Below are positions 38,706 through 48,808 of a DNA stretch of 64,000 nucleotides, in pieces. The DNA comes from Tardiphaga sp. 709 (GTDB lineage: Bacteria; Pseudomonadota; Alphaproteobacteria; Rhizobiales; Xanthobacteraceae): NCBI RefSeq assembly GCF_032401055.1, contig NZ_CP135529.1, positions 3,594,501-3,658,500 on the forward strand. Reading direction: 5' to 3'. Each line of letters opens with the position of its first letter. Position 1 is the first letter of the stretch. A model generated the notes under the pieces. The model was not told the origin of the DNA. It did no database searches and was given only the letters and a program-made list of their open reading frames with translations. A program made the translations under genes and the position numbers.

Positions 38706-39208
38706 CGAAAATTCTCCTGAAGCGCTGCCGGGCGGGTGGAACCGGTTCGTCGCGGGTATCCGCGCGAACGGTCGAATGAGGTGATCGCGGCGAGTGGCTA
38801 TCATAGGCCTGCGGCACTCGACAAGGATGCCACGCCGCAACCTGGACGCTAGAAAATCGCTGGTTTGACCCACCGCTTGGGCATCCAGGTGCAAAACCGG
38901 TCATATTCGCCCCGAATTCACGTTAAATGACTGAAAGTGCGGGTTTTCCTCGTTCGATCCGATTTCCTCTGACGGACAAACGCGCTAGAATTTATCGAAA
39001 CGGTTGCGGTCGAGGCTGCCGGTGCGAAGGCCGCTTTGCCGCAGCCGGACACGATGGCGCGCCATTGGCTGGGCTTAGTTTCATGTCTACATGGAGCAGG
39101 TTCGCCCATGACGCGATCTCCCGACCCTCTGGGAGCCGATTTCAGACCGCGATGGGCGGCATAGTCTTCCGCCGGGCATGCCCGGCACCGATCAGAAAGC
39201 AATAAGAC
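38706..39208. other. gene-free interval between secB and the Tim44-like gene
   Basis: This 503-bp interval separates the divergent starts of secB and the Tim44-like gene. I find no protein with family resemblance, RNA gene or repeat in it. It should hold the promoters of both genes. GTG 39209 has no strong ribosome-binding site close by; AATAAGA precedes it. Confidence 0.5.
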
Positions 39209-39904
39209 GTGGACATTTACACCATCATCTTCCTGGCACTGGCGGTCTTCATTTTCATCCGCCTGCGCAACGTGCTCGGACAGCGCACCGGCGAAGAGCG
39301 TCCGCCCTTCGACCGTGCCGCGCGTGATGCTCTGCCGCCCGAAGGCAATGTCGTGCCGATGCCTGGCGGTCCCATCGATCAGGCTGCGCCGGCACCGGCC
39401 GCCGACGTCTCTCCCGCCGAGCGCTGGAAGGGCATCACCGAACCGGGCACGCCGCTCGCCGCCGGTCTCGATGCCATCGTCGACCAGGATTCGTCGTTCG
39501 ATCCGCGCCATTTCATCACCGGCGCGAAGGGCGCCTATGAGATGATCGTGTTGGCCTTTGCCAATGGCGATCGTCGGTCGCTGAAGGATCTGCTGTCATC
39601 GGAAGTGTTCGACTCGTTCGACGCCGTCATCAAGGACCGCGAGAAGAACGAGCAGAAGACCGAGACCCGTTTCGTTTCGATCGACAAGGCCGAACTCGTC
39701 GGCGCTGAGGTGCGCGATCGCGCGGCGCAGCTCACCGTGCGTTTCGTGTCGCAGATGATCTCGGTGACGCGCGACAAGACCGGCGCTGTGGTCGACGGCA
39801 ATGCCGACAAGGTCAGCGACATCACCGACGTGTGGACCTTTGCCCGCGACATCACTTCGCGCGATCCGAATTGGAAGCTGGTTGGCACCGGCAGCGTGCA
39901 ATAA
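39209..39904 (+). CDS. Tim44/TimA domain protein
   Basis: The 231-residue protein has an N-terminal hydrophobic helix (IYTIIFLALAVFIFIRL), an acidic Pro/Ala linker, and a C-terminal Tim44-like domain (GAKGAYEMIVLAFANGDRRS to the end; EVRDRAAQLTVRFVSQMISV, DVWTFARDITSRDPNWKLVG). Alphaproteobacterial Tim44-like proteins (TimA) are inner-membrane relatives of the mitochondrial import motor anchor; their bacterial role is only partly known. The start is GTG 39209. It precedes mltA and smr, a conserved set. Confidence 0.9.
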   Translation: MDIYTIIFLALAVFIFIRLRNVLGQRTGEERPPFDRAARDALPPEGNVVPMPGGPIDQAAPAPAADVSPAERWKGITEPGTPLAAGLDAIVDQDSSFDPRHFITGAKGAYEMIVLAFANGDRRSLKDLLSSEVFDSFDAVIKDREKNEQKTETRFVSIDKAELVGAEVRDRAAQLTVRFVSQMISVTRDKTGAVVDGNADKVSDITDVWTFARDITSRDPNWKLVGTGSVQ

Positions 39905-41633
39905 CGCTGCCAGGCTCGGCCGGCTTGCCGCGCTGTGCGTGATTGCTGCTGCGTTGGTTCCTGCCCCTGCAGACGCACGGGTCCGGCGTCACGCCAAGCA
40001 CGTCAAGAATGAACCCGCACAATTTGTCTATGTCCCGCGGCACAATCCGCCGCGGGAATGGCCGTTCGAATTCACAGGCAGCCAGTACGAGCCTGTCGCT
40101 TGGGCCAATATCGCCGGCTGGAGCGAAGACGATCACCTCCTCGCCTTCCAGGCTTTTCGCACCAGCTGCAAACCGATTGTAGCTCAACGCAAGGCACCAC
40201 CAGATTCCAAGGCGCTCGGCACCACGCTCCGCGATCCCTGCCGGGCTGCGAGAACTGCCGAGATTTCCGATGGCGCCAAGGCCCGCGCCTTCTTTGAAGA
40301 CCATTTTCAGCCGCTGCGTATCTCACGGCTCGGCGAACCCGAAGGTTTCGTCACCGGCTACTATGAGCCGGTGATCGACGGTTCGCGCACGAAGACTGAC
40401 GTTTACACCGTGCCGGTCTATCGCCGCCCGTCGAATCTGTTTGTGCGCGGCTATCGTCAGTCATCCGCAAGCATGCCGAATGGCGGCGATGTGTTCCGCA
40501 AGATTGGCCGTCGCAAACTCGTGCCTTATTATGATCGTGGTGAGATCGAAGACGGCGCCATCGCCGGGCGCGGGCTCGAAATCGTCTGGCTGAAGAGTCA
40601 GACCGATCTGCTGTTCACGCAGATCCAGGGCTCGGCGCGCGTCCGCCTCGAAGACGGCGGCACGGTGCGGATCAATTACGATGCACATAATGGCTATCGC
40701 TACACGCCGGTCGGCCGCGTGCTGATCGATCGCGGCATCATCCCGCGTGAACAGATGTCGATGCAGCGCATCCGTCAATATATGGATGAGAATCCCGATG
40801 CGGCGAGCGAACTGCGTCGGCAGAACCGCTCTTACGTGTTCTTCCGCGAGGTGCAGCTCTCCGACAAGGACGAAGCCGTCGGTGCGCAAGGCGTACCGTT
40901 GACGCCGGGCCGCTCCATCGCCGTCGACAAGTCGCTGCATGTCTATGGCACGCCGTTCTTCATCGAAGGCGATCTGCCTGTCGACTCGGATACGGCAAAG
41001 ACGCCGTTCCGTCGCCTGATGGTGGCGCAGGACACCGGCTCGGCCATTATCGGCCCTGCCCGCGCCGATCTGTATTTTGGCGCCGGCGCAGAAGCTGGCC
41101 GAGTCGCCGGCCGGATGCGCCATCCTGCGCGCTTCGTGATGCTGGTGCCGAAGAGTCTCGATCCCTCTGCGCGCGGCCATCACATGCCGCTGCCCGATGC
41201 GCGGCCGTCGGAGCGAATCGCAAAACTGCTTCCGCAGACGGAGCCTGCGGAAGCATCGAAGGTCGAAAATTCCGCGACCGATAACAAGGCTGCAGCAAAG
41301 CCCGATACGTCCAAGTCTGATACATCGGTCGCGTCGAAACCCGTAGCGCCAACGGTGACAGCGACGCCGCCATTGCCAGTTGCAAAACCGGCTGTGGCTA
41401 CAGTCGCTCCCGCCCCGACATCGTCTCCATCCGTGGCTACGACAGTGCCATTGCCTGAGGCTCGGCCTGCGGTCGCGCCTCAGGTCGCAGCCGAGGGGAA
41501 GTCACAGAAAAAACCCGAAGTAAAACCTGAAGTGAAGCGGGAAGTTAAACCGAACCGTGCCAAAGCCAGGCACCGCGTGTATCGTCGCGCAGCGAAGCAG
41601 CCGCAATCCTTCTTCCGTTTCCCCTGGCAATGA
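39882..41633 (+). CDS. mltA: membrane-bound lytic murein transglycosylase MltA family
   Basis: About 583 residues from TTG 39882. A signal peptide (GRLAALCVIAAALVPAP, cleavage after ADA) leads to the MltA domain: FVTGYYEPVIDGSRTKTD, LVPYYDRGEIEDGAIAGRG and FTQIQGSARVRLEDG. The 3D domain follows with VAQDTGSAIIGPARADLYFG and the catalytic Asp. A low-complexity tail of about 200 residues rich in Pro, Ala, Lys and Val ends the protein. It cleaves peptidoglycan to anhydromuropeptides. I prefer TTG 39882 because GGAAG lies close upstream and the signal peptide then begins properly; ATG 39801 would overlap the upstream gene by 104 bp. Confidence 0.85.
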   Translation: MAPAACNNAARLGRLAALCVIAAALVPAPADARVRRHAKHVKNEPAQFVYVPRHNPPREWPFEFTGSQYEPVAWANIAGWSEDDHLLAFQAFRTSCKPIVAQRKAPPDSKALGTTLRDPCRAARTAEISDGAKARAFFEDHFQPLRISRLGEPEGFVTGYYEPVIDGSRTKTDVYTVPVYRRPSNLFVRGYRQSSASMPNGGDVFRKIGRRKLVPYYDRGEIEDGAIAGRGLEIVWLKSQTDLLFTQIQGSARVRLEDGGTVRINYDAHNGYRYTPVGRVLIDRGIIPREQMSMQRIRQYMDENPDAASELRRQNRSYVFFREVQLSDKDEAVGAQGVPLTPGRSIAVDKSLHVYGTPFFIEGDLPVDSDTAKTPFRRLMVAQDTGSAIIGPARADLYFGAGAEAGRVAGRMRHPARFVMLVPKSLDPSARGHHMPLPDARPSERIAKLLPQTEPAEASKVENSATDNKAAAKPDTSKSDTSVASKPVAPTVTATPPLPVAKPAVATVAPAPTSSPSVATTVPLPEARPAVAPQVAAEGKSQKKPEVKPEVKREVKPNRAKARHRVYRRAAKQPQSFFRFPWQ

Positions 41634-42223
41634 AGCGTTCACGTCCACCGCAACTCATCGATCCCGTGGCGCCGCGCCGTCGCCGCGTGCTGAGCGAAGA
41701 GGAGCGCGCGCTGTGGGAACTGGTCGCCAAACAGGTCAAGCCGCTGCGCAAGAAGCGCGTGGTGAAGCCGGAGCCTGCGGAAGACGCGCCAACGCTTCTG
41801 AAAGTCGCGGCGCCCAAGAAGATGACCTCGGCACCGCCGGGAGTCCTCAAAACCGCAAAGCCTGCGCCGCCGCCCGTGCCGCCTCTGGCGCCGCTCGGCC
41901 GTCGCGAACGTTCGCAGCTCTCGCGCGGTCGCAAAGAGATCGATGCTCGGATCGATCTGCACGGGATGACGCAGACGCGCGCGCATCACGCGCTGTCCGC
42001 CTTCCTGCACCGCGCCAGCCATGACGGCATGACTTTCGTGCTGGTCATCACCGGCAAGGGCCGCACGACCGGCCCGGAATCCGAGCGCGGCGTCCTGCGC
42101 CGCCAGGTACCGCTTTGGCTGGGCCTGCCGGAATTTCGGTCGCTGGTGGTGGGATTCGAGGAAGCGCATATCGGGCACGGCGGCGCCGGTGCGCTGTATG
42201 TGCGGATCAGGCGGGCGCGGTAG
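41630..42223 (+). CDS. Smr/MutS2-domain protein
   Basis: The 197-residue protein has a basic, Pro-rich N-terminal half and a C-terminal Smr domain: ARIDLHGMTQTRAHHALSAF, FVLVITGKGRTT and EAHIGHGGAGALYVRIRR. The LDHG-type and GKG motifs are those of the Smr nuclease family, which acts on nucleic acids including collided-ribosome mRNA. The exact substrate here is unknown. The start ATG overlaps the mltA stop by four bases. Confidence 0.9.
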   Translation: MKRSRPPQLIDPVAPRRRRVLSEEERALWELVAKQVKPLRKKRVVKPEPAEDAPTLLKVAAPKKMTSAPPGVLKTAKPAPPPVPPLAPLGRRERSQLSRGRKEIDARIDLHGMTQTRAHHALSAFLHRASHDGMTFVLVITGKGRTTGPESERGVLRRQVPLWLGLPEFRSLVVGFEEAHIGHGGAGALYVRIRRAR

Positions 42224-42230
42224 GCCCAAA

Positions 42231-42375
42231 CTCGTCATTCCGGGATGCACGCAAGTCGGCGAAGCCGGCTGCAGTGCAGACCCGAAATCTTGCAGTGATA
42301 GGGCCGCACGAGGTTCCGGGTTCGCGCATGAGCGCGCCCTCAGCCACTCCAATCGGAGTGGCGGGGAACGACGAG
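42231..42375. repeat. dispersed imperfect palindrome, copy 3
   Basis: CTCGTCATTCCGGG at the left end and CGGGGAACGACGAG at the right end pair over 14 bp with two mismatches. Inside are smaller repeats such as CACTCCAATCGGAGTG (42345-42360). It fills the gap between convergent smr and hslU. The motif CGTCATTCCGGG is a frequent intergenic repeat in these genomes; copy number here is unknown. Confidence 0.55.
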
Positions 42376-42384
42376 GTTGGCGAA

Positions 42385-43686
42385 CTACAAAATAAACCGG
42401 CTCAGATCCGAATTCTTCGCCAGATCCCCCACATGCTTCTGCACATAGGCGGCATCGATTCGGATGGTCTCGCCGTTGCGATCGGGCGCAGCGAAGGAAA
42501 TCTCGTCGAGCACCCTCTCCATCACCGTCTGCAAACGTCGTGCTCCGATATTCTCGACGGTTGAATTCACGGCAACGGCGACATCGGCCAGTGCATCGAT
42601 GGCATCATCTGCAAATTCGAGCATCACGCCTTCGGTCTGCAGCAGCGCGACATACTGCTTGATCAGCGAAGCCTCGGGCTCGGTGAGAATGCGGCGCATG
42701 TCATCGCGGGTCAGCGCGTTGAGCTCGACGCGGATAGGCAGACGGCCCTGCAATTCCGGCAGGAGATCGCTCGGCTTGGCAATATGGAATGCACCGGATG
42801 CGATGAACAAGATGTGGTCGGTCTTCACCGCGCCGTGCTTGGTCGAGACGGTGGTGCCTTCAATCAGCGGCAGCAGGTCGCGTTGCACGCCTTCGCGCGA
42901 GACTTCGCCGCCGCTGCGCCCATCGCGCACGCAGATCTTGTCGATCTCGTCGAGAAACACGATGCCGTTATTCTCGACCACTGAAATCGCTTCCTGCACA
43001 AGTGCGTCGCTGTCGAGCAACTTGTCGGCTTCCTCATTCACCAGCGGCTCATGTGCGTCTTCCACGCGCAGACGGCGCGTCTTGGTGCCCTTGCCCATCT
43101 TGCCGAAGATATCGCCAATCGAGATCGCGCCCATCTGCGCGCCGGGCATTCCCGGGATTTCGAACATCGACGGGCTGCCGGACGACTGCACCTCGATCTC
43201 GATTTCCTTGTCGTTGAGCTCGCCGGTGCGGAGCTTCTTGCGGAACGACTCTTTCGTTGCCGCGCTTGCGGTGGCGCCGACCAGTGCATCGACCACGCGA
43301 TCCTCGGCGGCGAGCTGTGCGCGTGCCTGGACGTCCTTGCGCTTGCGCTCGCGGGTCAGCGAGATCGCGACCTCGACGAGGTCCCTGATGATCTGCTCGA
43401 CATCACGGCCGACATAACCGACTTCGGTGAACTTGGTGGCCTCGACCTTGATGAAAGGAGCGCCGGCGAGCTTCGCCAGCCGGCGTGCGATCTCGGTCTT
43501 GCCGACGCCGGTGGGCCCGATCATCAGAATATTCTTAGGCAGCACTTCCTCGCGGAGCGATCCGGTCAGTTGCAGGCGCCGCCAGCGATTGCGCAGCGCG
43601 ATGGACACTGCGCGTTTGGCGTCGTGCTGGCCGACGATAAAGCGGTCGAGTTCGCTAACGATTTCGCGGGGGGAAAAGTCGGTCAT
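42385..43686 (-). CDS. hslU: ATP-dependent protease ATPase subunit HslU
   Basis: The 433-residue AAA+ unfoldase shows [20 protein letters not shown] at the N-terminus, Walker [20 protein letters not shown], pore-loop and I-domain features ([14 protein letters not shown]), Walker [13 protein letters not shown] and the conserved C-terminal RFIL that docks in HslV. With HslV it forms a proteasome-like protease. It lies downstream of hslV, separated by a DUF2585 gene. Confidence 0.97.
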   Translation of the reverse strand: MTDFSPREIVSELDRFIVGQHDAKRAVSIALRNRWRRLQLTGSLREEVLPKNILMIGPTGVGKTEIARRLAKLAGAPFIKVEATKFTEVGYVGRDVEQIIRDLVEVAISLTRERKRKDVQARAQLAAEDRVVDALVGATASAATKESFRKKLRTGELNDKEIEIEVQSSGSPSMFEIPGMPGAQMGAISIGDIFGKMGKGTKTRRLRVEDAHEPLVNEEADKLLDSDALVQEAISVVENNGIVFLDEIDKICVRDGRSGGEVSREGVQRDLLPLIEGTTVSTKHGAVKTDHILFIASGAFHIAKPSDLLPELQGRLPIRVELNALTRDDMRRILTEPEASLIKQYVALLQTEGVMLEFADDAIDALADVAVAVNSTVENIGARRLQTVMERVLDEISFAAPDRNGETIRIDAAYVQKHVGDLAKNSDLSRFIL

Positions 43687-43727
43687 GTCGCTCTACGTAG
43701 GTTGAGAAGGGCGTTGGGACAAGCGGA

Positions 43728-44339
43728 TCAGATGATGGGTGGCCCGGCCTGCCAGGTTCGGATCGCTTCGAATGGATGAATCAGCATGATCACGTTCAAA
43801 GTGAGATTGTCGCGAATGTGCAGGCCGACCAGAATCTCGAACAGAAGCGCGATCGCGACGGTAGCGGCGACCGGCAGCTTCCGCGCCAGGATGAAGCCCG
43901 TGATCATCGACAGCGTGTCAGCCAGCGAATTGACGATGCTGTCGCCGAAATAATCCAGCGACATCGTTCCGGCGCGATAGCGCTCGATGATCCAGCTCGA
44001 ATTTTCCAGCAGCTCCCAGCCGCCTTCCACGAGCATCGCTACGATCAGCCGCGCGATCCAGGACAGCCGCGGAAACAGCAGCCAGGTGGCGGCGTAGAAC
44101 AAGAAGCCATGGATGATGTGGGAAAAGGTGTACCAGTCGGTGAGGTGCTGTGAATTCTCCGAACTCAGCACCACGCCATGCCAGAGCTTCACGTAGCCAC
44201 AGGCGCAGATCGGCAGCCGTCCCATCGCATAGAGAAGTGTTGCCTGCAGCGCGAGCAGACCGAGCGCGATCGCGACGCCCTGCGTGACCGAGAGGCCGGT
44301 GACGGAAGACGCGCGGGTATCGTGACCCGCGGCGGTCAT
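43728..44339 (-). CDS. DUF2585 membrane protein (UPF0314)
   Basis: The 203-residue protein has about five hydrophobic helices. Conserved blocks visible are [50 protein letters not shown] and [19 protein letters not shown]. The family (UPF0314) is restricted largely to alphaproteobacteria and has no known function. It overlaps the hslV stop by four bases and precedes hslU by 42 bp, so it is cotranscribed and translated with the HslVU protease. Confidence 0.85.
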   Translation of the reverse strand: MTAAGHDTRASSVTGLSVTQGVAIALGLLALQATLLYAMGRLPICACGYVKLWHGVVLSSENSQHLTDWYTFSHIIHGFLFYAATWLLFPRLSWIARLIVAMLVEGGWELLENSSWIIERYRAGTMSLDYFGDSIVNSLADTLSMITGFILARKLPVAATVAIALLFEILVGLHIRDNLTLNVIMLIHPFEAIRTWQAGPPII

Positions 44340-44908
44340 GCCTCCAGCATTTCCAGCGTCACGTTCCGGTTGGTGTAGACGCAGATATCGGCGGCGATAT
44401 CGAGCGACTTGCGCACGATGGTCTCGGCATCCTGGTCGGTATCGACCAGCGCCCGCGCCGCTGCCAGTGCGTAATTGCCGCCGGAGCCGATGGCCATTAC
44501 GCCGGCTTCCGGTTCCAGCACGTCGCCGGTACCGGTGAGCACCAACGAAACGTCCTTGTCGGCGACGATCATCATGGCTTCCAGCCGGCGCAGATACCGG
44601 TCTGTGCGCCAGTCCTTGGCGAGCTCGACCGCGGCCCGGGTCAATTGGCCGGGATACTGTTCCAATTTGGCCTCCAGCCGCTCGAACAAGGTGAAGGCGT
44701 CCGCCGTGGCGCCGGCAAAGCCGCCGATCACGTCGCCCTTGCCCAGCTTACGGACCTTTTTGGCGTTGGATTTGATGACCGTCTGGCCGATCGAGACCTG
44801 GCCGTCGCCGCCGATCACGACTTTACCGCCCTTGCGGACGGTCAGGATGGTGGTGCCGTGCCAGACCGGAGACGATCCATCATGGGAAGCCGAATAAGAT
44901 GCGTTCAT
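44336..44908 (-). CDS. hslV: ATP-dependent protease subunit HslV
   Basis: The 190-residue protein is a proteasome-beta-like peptidase. A propeptide of 18 residues precedes the catalytic Thr19 of [34 protein letters not shown] and the C-terminal half are typical. It forms the two hexameric rings of HslVU. ATG 44908 gives the expected short propeptide; earlier in-frame codons would make an implausible extension. The his operon starts divergently 200 bp away. Confidence 0.95.
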   Translation of the reverse strand: MNASYSASHDGSSPVWHGTTILTVRKGGKVVIGGDGQVSIGQTVIKSNAKKVRKLGKGDVIGGFAGATADAFTLFERLEAKLEQYPGQLTRAAVELAKDWRTDRYLRRLEAMMIVADKDVSLVLTGTGDVLEPEAGVMAIGSGGNYALAAARALVDTDQDAETIVRKSLDIAADICVYTNRNVTLEMLEA

Positions 44909-45108
44909 GGAAACCTCTTGAGCGCCTGATCTAGGCACGGATACCGGCCGTTGCAAATCCGGTGAGGAAGCATAGGCCAGCGGCCGATGCGCGCGGATTC
45001 CGGTCACCATAGGCGCAAAGATCGATCCGGAATCGGCTCTCCCGCGGTAGCGAAGGTGTCATCTCCCTGTTAAAAGGGCGCGTTTTCAGCAGGCGGAGAG
45101 GCGTTTTC

Positions 45109-45702
45109 ATGCGCACGGCGACGATCAAGCGCAAGACCAAGGAAACCGACATCGAGGTCTCCGTGAACCTCGACGGTACCGGCGTATCCAAATCGACCAC
45201 CGGAATCGGCTTCTTCGACCATATGCTCGATCTGCTCGCCCGCCATTCCCGCATCGACGTCACCGTGAAGGCGGTCGGCGACCTTCATGTCGATTTCCAT
45301 CACACGGTGGAGGATGTCGGCATCGCGCTCGGCCAGGCGGTCAAGCAGGCGCTCGGCGACATGGCAGGGATCACCCGCTATGCCTCGGTCTATATGCCGA
45401 TGGACGAGACCCTGACCCGAGTGGCGCTGGATATTTCCGGCCGGCCGGTGCTGGTGTTCAAGTCCACCTTCCCGACCCACAAGATCGGCGAATTCGACAC
45501 CGAACTGGTGCGCGAGTGGTTTAATGCCTTTGCCGGCAATGCGGGCGTGACTTTGCACGTCGAAACCCTATATGGCGAGAACAGCCATCACATTGCCGAA
45601 TCCTGCTTCAAGGGTCTGGCGCGGGCGCTGCGGACGGCTGTTGCGATCGATCCGCGCAATGCCGGCGAAGTGCCATCCACCAAGGGTCAGCTCGGCGGCT
45701 GA
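45109..45702 (+). CDS. hisB: imidazoleglycerol-phosphate dehydratase
   Basis: The 197-residue protein has the paired metal-binding motifs [13 protein letters not shown] and [14 protein letters not shown] (first half), and [20 protein letters not shown] with [17 protein letters not shown] (second half). It is the single-function HisB of most bacteria, catalysing the sixth step of histidine synthesis. It heads the hisB-DUF2628-hisH-hisA-hisF-hisE-coaA cluster. Confidence 0.97.
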   Translation: MRTATIKRKTKETDIEVSVNLDGTGVSKSTTGIGFFDHMLDLLARHSRIDVTVKAVGDLHVDFHHTVEDVGIALGQAVKQALGDMAGITRYASVYMPMDETLTRVALDISGRPVLVFKSTFPTHKIGEFDTELVREWFNAFAGNAGVTLHVETLYGENSHHIAESCFKGLARALRTAVAIDPRNAGEVPSTKGQLGG

Positions 45703-45733
45703 TCGGCCTTTACGGTTTCGGGCGGAGTTTGCC

Positions 45734-46264
45734 ATGCCGGTCTACACAGTTCATGCGCCTCGCGGTGCTGGCCCTGAGCCGTTTGCGGCAACGGACAAGT
45801 TCGAGTTCGTGCGCGATGGATTCCATTTCTGGGCCTTCGTCGCCGGCCTCATCTGGCTGATCTATCATCGGCTGTGGTGGGCGTCGCTCGGCTATGTCGT
45901 GCTGTCGATCGCGGGCGAAGTCGCGCTGTCGCTGTTGAAGGTCGATATCGGCGCCCGTTTCGTCGTGATGCTGCTGTTTGCGCTGCTGATGGGCTTCGAG
46001 GGCGCCAGCCTGCGCCGCTGGACCCTGTCGCGCGGCAAGTGGCGTCAGCTCGATGTGGTCGTCGCCAATAACAAGGATGCCGCCGAGCGTCGCTTCTTCG
46101 ATCGCTGGACCGCCCAACACAACGCCGTCAACGATCAGTGGGCGAGCGATCGCGGCGGTCCGCCGCCGACCCGTCACGTTCCCAGCCAGTCTTTCTCACG
46201 TCCGCCGTCTCCGGCGCAACACGACATCATCGGGTTATTCCCGCAACCGGGAGTGACACGGTGA
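45734..46264 (+). CDS. DUF2628 membrane protein
   Basis: The 176-residue protein has a conserved N-terminal MPVYTVHAP, three hydrophobic helices ([34 protein letters not shown] and [16 protein letters not shown]) and a soluble Pro-rich tail. DUF2628 proteins in rhizobia are often encoded inside the his operon, but no function is known. The gene stop overlaps the GTG start of hisH (GTGA), so translation is coupled. Confidence 0.85.
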   Translation: MPVYTVHAPRGAGPEPFAATDKFEFVRDGFHFWAFVAGLIWLIYHRLWWASLGYVVLSIAGEVALSLLKVDIGARFVVMLLFALLMGFEGASLRRWTLSRGKWRQLDVVVANNKDAAERRFFDRWTAQHNAVNDQWASDRGGPPPTRHVPSQSFSRPPSPAQHDIIGLFPQPGVTR

Positions 46265-46911
46265 GCGTTGCCATTATCGATTACGGCTCCGGCAATCTGC
46301 ACTCCGCAGCGAAAGCGTTCGAGCGCGCCGCGCGCAGCATGGATGTGCCGGAGAAAATCATCGTCACGCGCGATCCCGAAGCGGTGTTCCGCGCCGATCG
46401 CATCGTGCTGCCCGGCGTCGGCGCCTTTGCGGATTGCCGCAAGGGACTGGATTCGCTGGATGGCATGGTCGAGGCGATGACCGAAGCGGTGCGCGACAAG
46501 GCGCGGCCTTTCTTCGGTATCTGCGTCGGCATGCAGCTGATGGCGACCAAGGGCAAGGAACACGTCACGACCGATGGGCTCAACTGGATTGCCGGCGATG
46601 TCGAGAAGATCCAGCCGCGCGAAGAGAATCTGAAGATCCCCCATATGGGCTGGAACACGCTCGATATGGTGCGTGAGCACGCCGTGCTGGAGCGCTTGCC
46701 CCTCGGGCCGAAGGGTCGCCATGCTTACTTCGTGCACTCCTATCACCTGAACGCGGTCAACGAGGCCGATGTATTGGCGCGCGCCGATTACGGTGGTCCC
46801 ATTACCGCTATCGTCGGCAAGGACACCGCGATCGGTACGCAATTTCATCCCGAAAAGAGCCAGCGTTTCGGGCTGGCCCTGATTTCGAATTTTCTGAAGT
46901 GGAAGCCGTGA
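46261..46911 (+). CDS. hisH: imidazole glycerol phosphate synthase subunit HisH
   Basis: The 216-residue glutaminase begins [20 protein letters not shown]. It has the oxyanion loop [11 protein letters not shown], nucleophile Cys in [11 protein letters not shown], and the His/Glu pair in [12 protein letters not shown]. It supplies ammonia to HisF. The start is GTG 46261, overlapping the DUF2628 stop by four bases. Its own stop overlaps the GTG start of hisA. Confidence 0.96.
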   Translation: MSVAIIDYGSGNLHSAAKAFERAARSMDVPEKIIVTRDPEAVFRADRIVLPGVGAFADCRKGLDSLDGMVEAMTEAVRDKARPFFGICVGMQLMATKGKEHVTTDGLNWIAGDVEKIQPREENLKIPHMGWNTLDMVREHAVLERLPLGPKGRHAYFVHSYHLNAVNEADVLARADYGGPITAIVGKDTAIGTQFHPEKSQRFGLALISNFLKWKP

Positions 46912-47639
46912 TTCTCTTTCCCGCCATCGATCTGAAAAACGGCCAGTGCGTTCGCCTCGAGCAGGGCGACATGGCGCGTGCCACTGTGTTCAACCTCGAT
47001 CCCGCCGCACAGGCACGCGACTTCGAAACCCAGGGCTTCGAATATCTTCATGTCGTCGATCTCGACGGCGCCTTTGCCGGCAAGCCGGTGAACGCGCAGG
47101 CTGTGGAGTCGATGCTCGCTACCATCAAGATGCCAGTGCAGCTCGGCGGCGGCATTCGCGATCTCAAGACGGTCGAAGCCTGGCTGGCCAAGGGCATCGC
47201 CCGCGTCATCATCGGCACGGCTGCGGTGCGCGATCCCGCGCTCGTAAAGGAAGCCGCGAAGAAATTCCCCGGCAAGGTGGCCGTTGGCCTCGATGCGCGC
47301 GACGGCAAGGTTGCCGTCGAAGGCTGGGCCGAGACCTCGACTGTCACCGCACTCGAAATCGCACAGCGTTTTGAAGATGCCGGCGTCGCCGCGATTATCT
47401 TCACCGACATCGCGCGCGATGGCTTGCTCAAGGGTATCAATTGGGATGCGACGATTGCGCTGGCCGATTCGATTTCAATTCCGGTGATCGCCTCGGGCGG
47501 CCTTGCCTCCATCGATGATATCAAGGCCATGCTTGAGCCACGCGCTGCGAAGCTCGAAGGCGCGATCTCCGGCCGTGCGCTGTATGACGGGCGGATTGAT
47601 CCGGCCGAGGCGCTGAAGCTCATCAAGCAGGCGGCATAA
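46908..47639 (+). CDS. hisA: phosphoribosylformimino-5-aminoimidazole carboxamide ribotide isomerase
   Basis: The 243-residue TIM-barrel protein has catalytic Asp in [15 protein letters not shown] and [12 protein letters not shown], plus phosphate-binding LGGGIRDL and [11 protein letters not shown]. It isomerises ProFAR in histidine synthesis. I chose GTG 46908 (GTGA overlap with hisH), which gives the family start ILFPAIDL; a GTG nine bases earlier is also in frame. Confidence 0.95.
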   Translation: MILFPAIDLKNGQCVRLEQGDMARATVFNLDPAAQARDFETQGFEYLHVVDLDGAFAGKPVNAQAVESMLATIKMPVQLGGGIRDLKTVEAWLAKGIARVIIGTAAVRDPALVKEAAKKFPGKVAVGLDARDGKVAVEGWAETSTVTALEIAQRFEDAGVAAIIFTDIARDGLLKGINWDATIALADSISIPVIASGGLASIDDIKAMLEPRAAKLEGAISGRALYDGRIDPAEALKLIKQAA

Positions 47640-47649
47640 GGACCGAGCC

Positions 47650-48411
47650 ATGTTCAAAGTCCGCGTCATCCCCTGCCTCGACGTCAAGGATGGACGCGTG
47701 GTGAAGGGCGTCAATTTCGTCGACCTGCGCGATGCCGGCGATCCCGTAGAGGCTGCGATCGCCTATGACGCCGCTGGCGCCGACGAGCTCACTTTCCTCG
47801 ATATCAACGCCACCCACGAAAACCGCGGCACCATGATGGACGTGGTGCGCCGCACCGCTGAAGCCTGCTTCATGCCGCTGACGGTCGGCGGCGGCGTGCG
47901 TACGGTGGACGATATCAAGACGCTGCTGCGCGCCGGTGCCGACAAGGTCTCGATCAATTCGGCCGCGGTGGCCAATCGCCAGTTCGTCAAGGAAGCCGCC
48001 GAGAAGTTCGGCGACCAGTGCATCGTGGTGGCGATCGACGCCAAACGGTCCGGCTCGCGCTGGGAGATCTTTACCCATGGCGGCCGCAAGTCGACCGGCA
48101 TCGATGCTATCGAATTCGCCCAGGAAGTCGTTTCATTGGGTGCGGGCGAAATCCTGCTCACATCGATGGATCGCGACGGCACCCGCTCCGGCTTCGATAT
48201 CGAATTGACCCGGGCCATCGCCGACAGCGTCGGCGTACCGGTAATCGCCTCGGGCGGCGTCGGTAATCTCGATCATCTGGTCGATGGTATCAGTAACGGC
48301 CACGCCACTGCGGTGCTGGCGGCCTCGATTTTTCACTTCGGGGAATTTACCATTCGCGAGGCCAAGGAGCATATGGTCCGGGCCGGACTGCCGATGCGGC
48401 TCGACCCCTAG
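47650..48411 (+). CDS. hisF: imidazole glycerol phosphate synthase subunit HisF
   Basis: The 253-residue TIM barrel has [20 protein letters not shown] with catalytic Asp11, [30 protein letters not shown] with catalytic Asp in the fifth strand, and [12 protein letters not shown]. It closes the imidazole ring using ammonia from HisH. It lies ten bases after hisA. Confidence 0.97.
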   Translation: MFKVRVIPCLDVKDGRVVKGVNFVDLRDAGDPVEAAIAYDAAGADELTFLDINATHENRGTMMDVVRRTAEACFMPLTVGGGVRTVDDIKTLLRAGADKVSINSAAVANRQFVKEAAEKFGDQCIVVAIDAKRSGSRWEIFTHGGRKSTGIDAIEFAQEVVSLGAGEILLTSMDRDGTRSGFDIELTRAIADSVGVPVIASGGVGNLDHLVDGISNGHATAVLAASIFHFGEFTIREAKEHMVRAGLPMRLDP

Positions 48412-48459
48412 GTCAATCTCTGGCAGGAGTTTGCGCTGCCCAGCCAACAAGGCGCCGAA

Positions 48460-48780
48460 ATGGCTTTTACGCTTCATGACCTTGCCGATACCATCGACGC
48501 CCGCGCGGCGGCGGGTGGCGACGCGTCCTATACCCGCAAGCTGCTCGACAAGGGCGCGGAGCATTGCGCCAAGAAATTCGGTGAGGAAGCGGTCGAGACC
48601 GTGATCGCGGCGGTCGAGAACGATCGCACCAATCTGATCAATGAAAGTGCCGACCTGCTGTTTCATCTGCTGGTGCTGCTGAAGGCGCGCGGCGTGACGA
48701 TTCAGGAAGTCGAGGCGGCGCTCGGTCAGCGCACGTCGCAATCCGGACTGCAAGAGAAAGCGTCGCGCAAGAGCGAGTAA
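48460..48780 (+). CDS. hisE: phosphoribosyl-ATP pyrophosphatase
   Basis: The 106-residue protein is a MazG-like all-alpha phosphatase: [36 protein letters not shown] and [19 protein letters not shown]. It converts phosphoribosyl-ATP to phosphoribosyl-AMP. HisI, which would act next, is not encoded here. Confidence 0.95.
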   Translation: MAFTLHDLADTIDARAAAGGDASYTRKLLDKGAEHCAKKFGEEAVETVIAAVENDRTNLINESADLLFHLLVLLKARGVTIQEVEAALGQRTSQSGLQEKASRKSE

Positions 48781-48808
48781 CAGCGTCGATCACAACGGGG
48801 ACCGCTTC

